From positions 673 to 16,423 of the forward strand of contig DDRA01000070.1 of assembly GCA_002343545.1 (NCBI GenBank): a stretch of DNA of 15,751 nt, written 5' to 3'. The DNA is from Bacteriovoracaceae bacterium UBA2428 (lineage in GTDB: Bacteria > Bdellovibrionota > UBA2428). This document shows, piece by piece, positions 12,125-15,751 of this stretch. The notes below the pieces were generated by a model, which did no database searches, was not told where the DNA came from, and was given only the letters and a program-made list of their open reading frames with translations. The position numbers and the translations under genes are program-made. The number at the start of each line of letters is the position of its first letter. Position 1 is the first letter of the stretch.

Positions 12125-14712
12125 CGTTGCAGGTCGGCTTTCGCTCGGGAGCGCAGCGTGAAGTTCAGCTCGCCCGGGTCGACGGTGCCCCTGCCCTCTC
12201 GCACTTGGATGTTTCGTTCGGCGGGTTCCACCGTGACGCCCAGACTTTCGGCAAAGTCCGGATCCACTTTCAGCGTCCAATCCCCCGGCTTCAACGAATC
12301 GATCTTCACGAGACCGAGCGAGTCGCTGCGAAGGCGGCGGACGTTCCCGCGCCGGTCGCTCAGGATCAAGGGAACCGAAGCGAGGGGACGGGGCTTGGCC
12401 GCTCCCTCGACCCGCACGATTTCACCCTCGAAGCTGAAAGACGGAACGAAGGGGATCTCGAAGCTTTCCTCGCGCGCGCCGCGCGCCCAGTAGCGGTAGC
12501 GCGAAGCGACCGGCGCGAGGCCCGCTTCGATGGGGAGCGCGGATTCGTCGACCTCGACGAGCACCCAGCCTTCGCTCGGCAGGTCTTCGACGAGCTCGTG
12601 GGGCGCGATGAGGCGGCCGAAGCCGACGCGGAAGCGCGCCTCGGGAACCTCGGGCTCGTTCTCGTCGCGGCGACCGTTTTCGTTCGTGTCTTCGTAAGCC
12701 ATGAAGACGGCCGACGACGCGTAGACCTGCGACGACTCCCTCGCGCGAAGCGATTTCGCGGAAGGCGACCACGCGAAACTCGTGTTGATTCCCAGCCCGA
12801 CTCCCCAGTCACCGGCGCGATCGCAGTTCAGACCGACGAGCACGCCGAAGGGCCGAAAACGAGCCAGGTAATCCGCGCCCACGTTCCAATGCCCCTGCCG
12901 AAAAACCGTGAAGGAAGCACCGAGCGCGCTACGCTCGTCGAGGGTTGAACCCACCTTCACTCCCCAAGACGCGAAGTTTCCGTCCACGTAAACGAGCGTG
13001 CCGCGGAGGTCCGTGCGCGCGTTACTGAAGAAGGCTTCGAACTCGTTCGTCCAGGACTTCGAATTCAGCCTCAGGCGTCCCTCGCCACGTGTCGTCAAAC
13101 CCATACCCCGGTACGAGATCGAGGCGCTCCCGCGCGGACGACGCTCGAGCGTCTCGCCGAACCAGGCCCAGTCCTGCCCGAACATCCAATCGAAGGGCAG
13201 CCAACGGTCGCTCCGCCCGCGCAGCTGGGCGCGAAGGTGGGAGGTCAACGCGAAGTACTCGAGATCGCGGGTTTGGATACCGCGAAAAAGCGAGGGCTCC
13301 AGACGAAACGACGAGTCCTCGATGAGGCTCAGGTCCCACACCCCGCGCATCGCGTGGGCGCCGATTTGGGGTTGGTAAACGCCTTCCCATTGAAACTCGC
13401 TCCGGCCGAGCGAGGTCCTTTGCGTCGTCGCGAGCGAGACGGCCTCGCTCTGGCCGCCCTGGAGCGCGAAACTCGAAAAAAGATTCGGAACGGCAACGAG
13501 ACCGAGCGTTCCGCCGTAGATCAGATCGCGCGACGCGGGATCTTGCCCGGCCGCCGCCGACCACTGCCGCAGTCCGAGCCCTCCGCTCCAATCGCCTTGA
13601 ACGATGTTACGTGTTTCTTCGCGACGGGCCCCGGCGGGCCCCAGGAACACGAGACGAAAGCGATTGATCCCGCGACGGAGAGACACCCGGTCGAAGCGGT
13701 AACTCAACTTCTCCGAGGAGCTCCGGGTGCCGATGCGGAAGTCGTCCTCGTAAAGCTCGACGTCCCACCCCTTCGGGAGGTCCCCCGTGAAGTCCATCGT
13801 GTCGGCGCTCGTCACGTCGGAGTCGCGGCCGCCTTCGAGGCGCAACCCGCGAAGCGCCGACACGGCCGACACGAGACCGAGCGAATCGCGACGGGTGTCG
13901 ATGAGCTCGACATTGCGCAGGCCCTCCACGCCGAGCGCGCGCGCGTTCGGATCGAAACGGCGAAGGCTCAGACGGTGGGCCGAAGCCTCGGGCCGAAGCT
14001 CGTGGACCCACGTCGAGTCGAAGGGCCCGAGACCACCCCGAAGCTGCCCGGAGGCGTGGAACTGCGGGCGCGACGCCTTCGTCGACAGCACGCCCACGTT
14101 CTCGTCGAGCACGGGGTAGCTCCAGTCCGAACTCTTCGAGACGAGAACCGGGATCGACAGGTCCACGGCCCCGGCGCGGTCGGCGAGCGCGGATTCGATG
14201 AGGCTGCGTTCTTCCCGTCGCCGGCGACCCTCGTAAGGCAGTTCGAAGCCCGCCGTGACGAGCAGGCGAGAAGAGCGCCGCTCGAGGGAGAGATCCACGC
14301 CCAGCAAGACTTCCAACTCGGCTTCGGGAAGGTAGACGAGATGGTCGACGAGCCAGACGGAGCGACAGAGTCCTTCCGCTTGCTTGCCCAACGGAAGCTC
14401 GCGAAAGGGCCCGCGTCCCCGGCACTCCGAGAGATCGAGTTCAAAACTCCGGCTCGGGTCCCCGGCTTCGCCGGCGTAGAAGCGCCCGACGCGTTCCCGG
14501 GTCAGCGAAAACTCGAGCGCACCCACGAGAGGCTGAAGCGGGTAATAAAGAACGCCTTCCCGATCGAAGGCCGTCAGATCGTCGCCCAGGATACGCCCGT
14601 CCGGCCCCAAGACTTCCAGGTAAACTTCGTCGTACTTCGGCAGGGAAGGCTGCGCGAAAGCGCCAAACGACGCGAACGCCGACGCGAGGACTCGCCCTCT
14701 CCACCCCACCAC
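12121..14712 (-). CDS. Usher-like outer-membrane beta-barrel protein with C-terminal Ig/SdrD-B-like modules
   Basis: 863 residues starting at GTG, with a signal peptide (GRVLASAFASFGAFA|QPSLP, cleavage near 20). Residues about 25-190 are a mixed N-terminal domain with a Cys pair (97 and 106). At 306-372 the stretch DFTGDLPKGWDVELYEDD, then INRFRLVFLGPAGARREETRNI, matches the usher-like family in which a PPGWxVELYRN-type plug or linker precedes the barrel. From about 375 to 685 alternating polar/hydrophobic strands (YGGTLGLVAVPNLFSSFALQ, HWNVGADYLARFRPFGVLVGL) look like a transmembrane beta-barrel. Residues 690-735 (VFMAYEDTNENGRRDENEPEVPEARFRVG) form an SdrD-B-like repeat with calcium-like DxNxNGxxD spacing, and 755-863 one or two carboxypeptidase-regulatory-like sandwiches. 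Ushers export and assemble surface fibres. It follows a lectin-like surface protein with 28 bases between; no chaperone gene is in view. Confidence 0.68.
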   Translation of the reverse strand: MVGWRGRVLASAFASFGAFAQPSLPKYDEVYLEVLGPDGRILGDDLTAFDREGVLYYPLQPLVGALEFSLTRERVGRFYAGEAGDPSRSFELDLSECRGRGPFRELPLGKQAEGLCRSVWLVDHLVYLPEAELEVLLGVDLSLERRSSRLLVTAGFELPYEGRRRREERSLIESALADRAGAVDLSIPVLVSKSSDWSYPVLDENVGVLSTKASRPQFHASGQLRGGLGPFDSTWVHELRPEASAHRLSLRRFDPNARALGVEGLRNVELIDTRRDSLGLVSAVSALRGLRLEGGRDSDVTSADTMDFTGDLPKGWDVELYEDDFRIGTRSSSEKLSYRFDRVSLRRGINRFRLVFLGPAGARREETRNIVQGDWSGGLGLRQWSAAAGQDPASRDLIYGGTLGLVAVPNLFSSFALQGGQSEAVSLATTQRTSLGRSEFQWEGVYQPQIGAHAMRGVWDLSLIEDSSFRLEPSLFRGIQTRDLEYFALTSHLRAQLRGRSDRWLPFDWMFGQDWAWFGETLERRPRGSASISYRGMGLTTRGEGRLRLNSKSWTNEFEAFFSNARTDLRGTLVYVDGNFASWGVKVGSTLDERSALGASFTVFRQGHWNVGADYLARFRPFGVLVGLNCDRAGDWGVGLGINTSFAWSPSAKSLRARESSQVYASSAVFMAYEDTNENGRRDENEPEVPEARFRVGFGRLIAPHELVEDLPSEGWVLVEVDESALPIEAGLAPVASRYRYWARGAREESFEIPFVPSFSFEGEIVRVEGAAKPRPLASVPLILSDRRGNVRRLRSDSLGLVKIDSLKPGDWTLKVDPDFAESLGVTVEPAERNIQVREGRGTVDPGELNFTLRSRAKADLQR

Positions 14713-14727
14713 CCCGAAACTTTCGGG
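14713..14727 (-). promoter_or_regulatory. Hairpin abutting the GTG start of the usher-like gene
   Basis: CCCGAAA-C-TTTCGGG (14713-14727) is a perfect 7-bp inverted repeat with a one-base centre, ending at the base next to the GTG start codon (14710-14712). There is no ribosome site between it and the start. In RNA it would fold with a 3-base loop and could hold the start closed, coupling translation to the upstream surface-protein gene whose stop is at 14741. Confidence 0.5.
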
Positions 14728-14740
14728 CTAGGCCCCGGCC

Positions 14741-15751
14741 CTAGTCAAGGTATCGGTAGCGAATCCGGAGGGCTTCGAGCGCCAACGCCGTCGAGCTGGC
14801 GGGAACTCGAACGTAGAGTTTGACGTGCGTCAGTTCGGACCTCGGGAGTTCACCCAGGTCCGCGAGCGCGACCGCGTTGTCGTAGCTCGGCGAGGAGATC
14901 TGCACCCACGCACCGTTCTGCCTTCGGAACTCGCCCCCGACGCCGTCGCGGATCAGCGTCGCGCGCACCGACAGCCCCGCGTCGTGGTCCGACTCGACGA
15001 GCTCGATCGTCGATCCGGCCCGCAAACTCGCGACGGGAACCCGTACCGACGTGTCGCCGCTCGAGTGTTCGGCGGCGCCCAAGTTCTCGACGCTCAAACT
15101 CTTCAGGGTTCCCGAAGAACGGAAGGACCCCAGCGACCACGGGCCCGAGAGCGTTCCGGTCCAAGCGACGTTCGCCGCGGAAGGACGCGACGAGTTCGAA
15201 GGCCACGCGCGATACTCGTACTGACCTTGGCGCATCGTGAGCTCGACCTGGTACTCGTTGCCGGCGCTCACCGTGAAAGTCGAAGAGCCCGACGCCAGCA
15301 CCGAGTTCGCGCCGTTCGTGCGGCGATTCAAGCGGTGGGATCCCGACCACGTTCCGAAGGTGACGTAGCTCTGATCGCTCGTGCGCTCGAGGTAGCCCAC
15401 GATCATCGCGGTCGCCGCGAAGGAAGAGAAGCTCATCGTCGCGTTGATGCGGAAGTCGGAGTACGCCGGGTAAGCATTCGGCGTCCACGCTTTGTAGTTC
15501 GCGCTCACGCTGAAAGCCGCTCCGCCCGCGCCGCCGCTCAAAGTTCCCGTTCCCAGACTTGGCGCGATGGGGTCCCACGCCGTCCAAGCGGAAACATCGG
15601 CAAGATTGGCTTGCCAGACTTCGGGTACCGCGCGCGTGCGAAGCGAAGCGGGCGAAGCCGTCTCCCAAAAAGCCGTGTCGTAGAGATTCGTCGACAAGCT
15701 CCCCATATCAATGGCAGCCCACGTGACCGTAGGCGTAGGCGTAGGCGTAGG
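14741..15751 (-). CDS. Surface/secreted protein with Pro-Thr linker and ConA-like (lectin/LamG-type) domain, 5' end beyond window
   Basis: The frame is open to the right edge, so the true start lies outside; 336 residues are visible. The first eight are (Pro-Thr)4 from a CCTACG hexamer repeat, a typical extracellular linker, so a further N-terminal domain is expected beyond the edge. An internal ATG at 15706 is unlikely to be the start. About 45-220 of the visible part looks like a concanavalin A-like beta-sandwich: SDFRINATMSFSSF, MIVGYLERTSDQSYVTFGTW, RLNRRTNGANSVLASGSS, YQVELTMRQGQYEYRAWP and WSLGSFRSSGTLKSLSVENL follow the strand pattern of LamG or DUF1080-type domains. The last 110 residues form another beta-rich module (VPVASLRAGSTIELVE to ALRIRYRYLD). 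Composition is Ser/Thr/Ala-rich with no cysteine. It is probably co-transcribed with the usher-like gene and may be displayed through it; ligand and role are unknown. Confidence 0.7.
   Translation of the reverse strand, partial: PTPTPTPTVTWAAIDMGSLSTNLYDTAFWETASPASLRTRAVPEVWQANLADVSAWTAWDPIAPSLGTGTLSGGAGGAAFSVSANYKAWTPNAYPAYSDFRINATMSFSSFAATAMIVGYLERTSDQSYVTFGTWSGSHRLNRRTNGANSVLASGSSTFTVSAGNEYQVELTMRQGQYEYRAWPSNSSRPSAANVAWTGTLSGPWSLGSFRSSGTLKSLSVENLGAAEHSSGDTSVRVPVASLRAGSTIELVESDHDAGLSVRATLIRDGVGGEFRRQNGAWVQISSPSYDNAVALADLGELPRSELTHVKLYVRVPASSTALALEALRIRYRYLD
15728..15751. repeat. CGTAGG hexanucleotide tandem repeat, running off the edge
   Basis: Four perfect copies of CGTAGG reach the last base of the window and may continue. 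On the minus strand they encode Pro-Thr dipeptides. Copy-number change would lengthen or shorten the linker without altering the frame. Confidence 0.9.

Noticed and set aside
13237..14823. Long plus-strand open frame opposite the usher-like gene
   Set aside because: Low-quality Arg/Pro/Glu-rich product, no start signal, overlaps a gene with signal peptide and recognisable motifs.

Overview
The window is GC-rich, gene-dense DNA from a Gram-negative bacterium. Support for this comes from a TatA component, two outer-membrane/surface-type genes at the right edge, several signal-peptide proteins, and enzymes for meso-diaminopimelate synthesis and recycling. The mix of a DksA-like regulator, an Mrp ATPase fused to DUF971, a Thermus/rickettsial-style isocitrate dehydrogenase and many unrecognised secreted proteins would fit a delta-proteobacterium-like or Bdellovibrionota-like lineage. 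That placement is an inference, not a demonstration. No rRNA, tRNA, CRISPR array, transposase, integrase or phage gene is visible.

Layout. 1-1167 (minus): an mpaA-like peptidoglycan-peptide amidase followed by dapD, which is cut by the left edge. Together they feed the diaminopimelate pool. 1271-2395 (plus): a C-terminally membrane-anchored protein resembling the RMD1/DUF155 family. 2502-3778 (plus): two small exported proteins, one ending in a 56-residue tail that is half tyrosine. 3912-5201 (plus): an exported subtilisin-like protease with an inserted beta-rich segment. 5215-5685 (plus): an EVE-domain protein, convergent with tatA (5690-5875, minus). 6076-8541 (plus): an unrecognised 821-residue exported helical protein. 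8655-9131 (minus): a DksA/TraR-like regulator that has lost three of four zinc cysteines. 9180-9415 (plus): a probable structured non-coding RNA ending in a strong intrinsic terminator. 9442-10569 (minus): Mrp-DUF971. 10706-12004 (plus): NAD-type isocitrate dehydrogenase, followed in the same reading frame, after one stop codon, by a small gene that looks like the detached C-terminal domain of the longer isocitrate dehydrogenases. 12121-15751 (minus): a surface protein with a Pro-Thr linker and a lectin-like fold, followed by a large usher-like beta-barrel protein.

Two themes run across genes. First, two convergent gene junctions (8542-8658 and 12001-12124) hold multi-branched inverted repeats: a long outer stem enclosing two or three perfect hairpins. 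The plus-strand RNA at 9268-9415 has a related plan (17-bp stem around two hairpins). The three share no obvious sequence. Second, start sites fall into two classes. Exported proteins and the DksA-like gene have strong AAGGGG/GGAGG ribosome sites. EVE, tatA, mrp and icd have no clear ribosome site but carry a TAnnnT-like box 7-9 bases before the ATG, which suggests leaderless transcripts.

The best candidates for something new are the split isocitrate dehydrogenase, the structured RNA at 9268-9415 with three mutually pairing copies of one heptamer, and the multi-branched convergent-junction elements.
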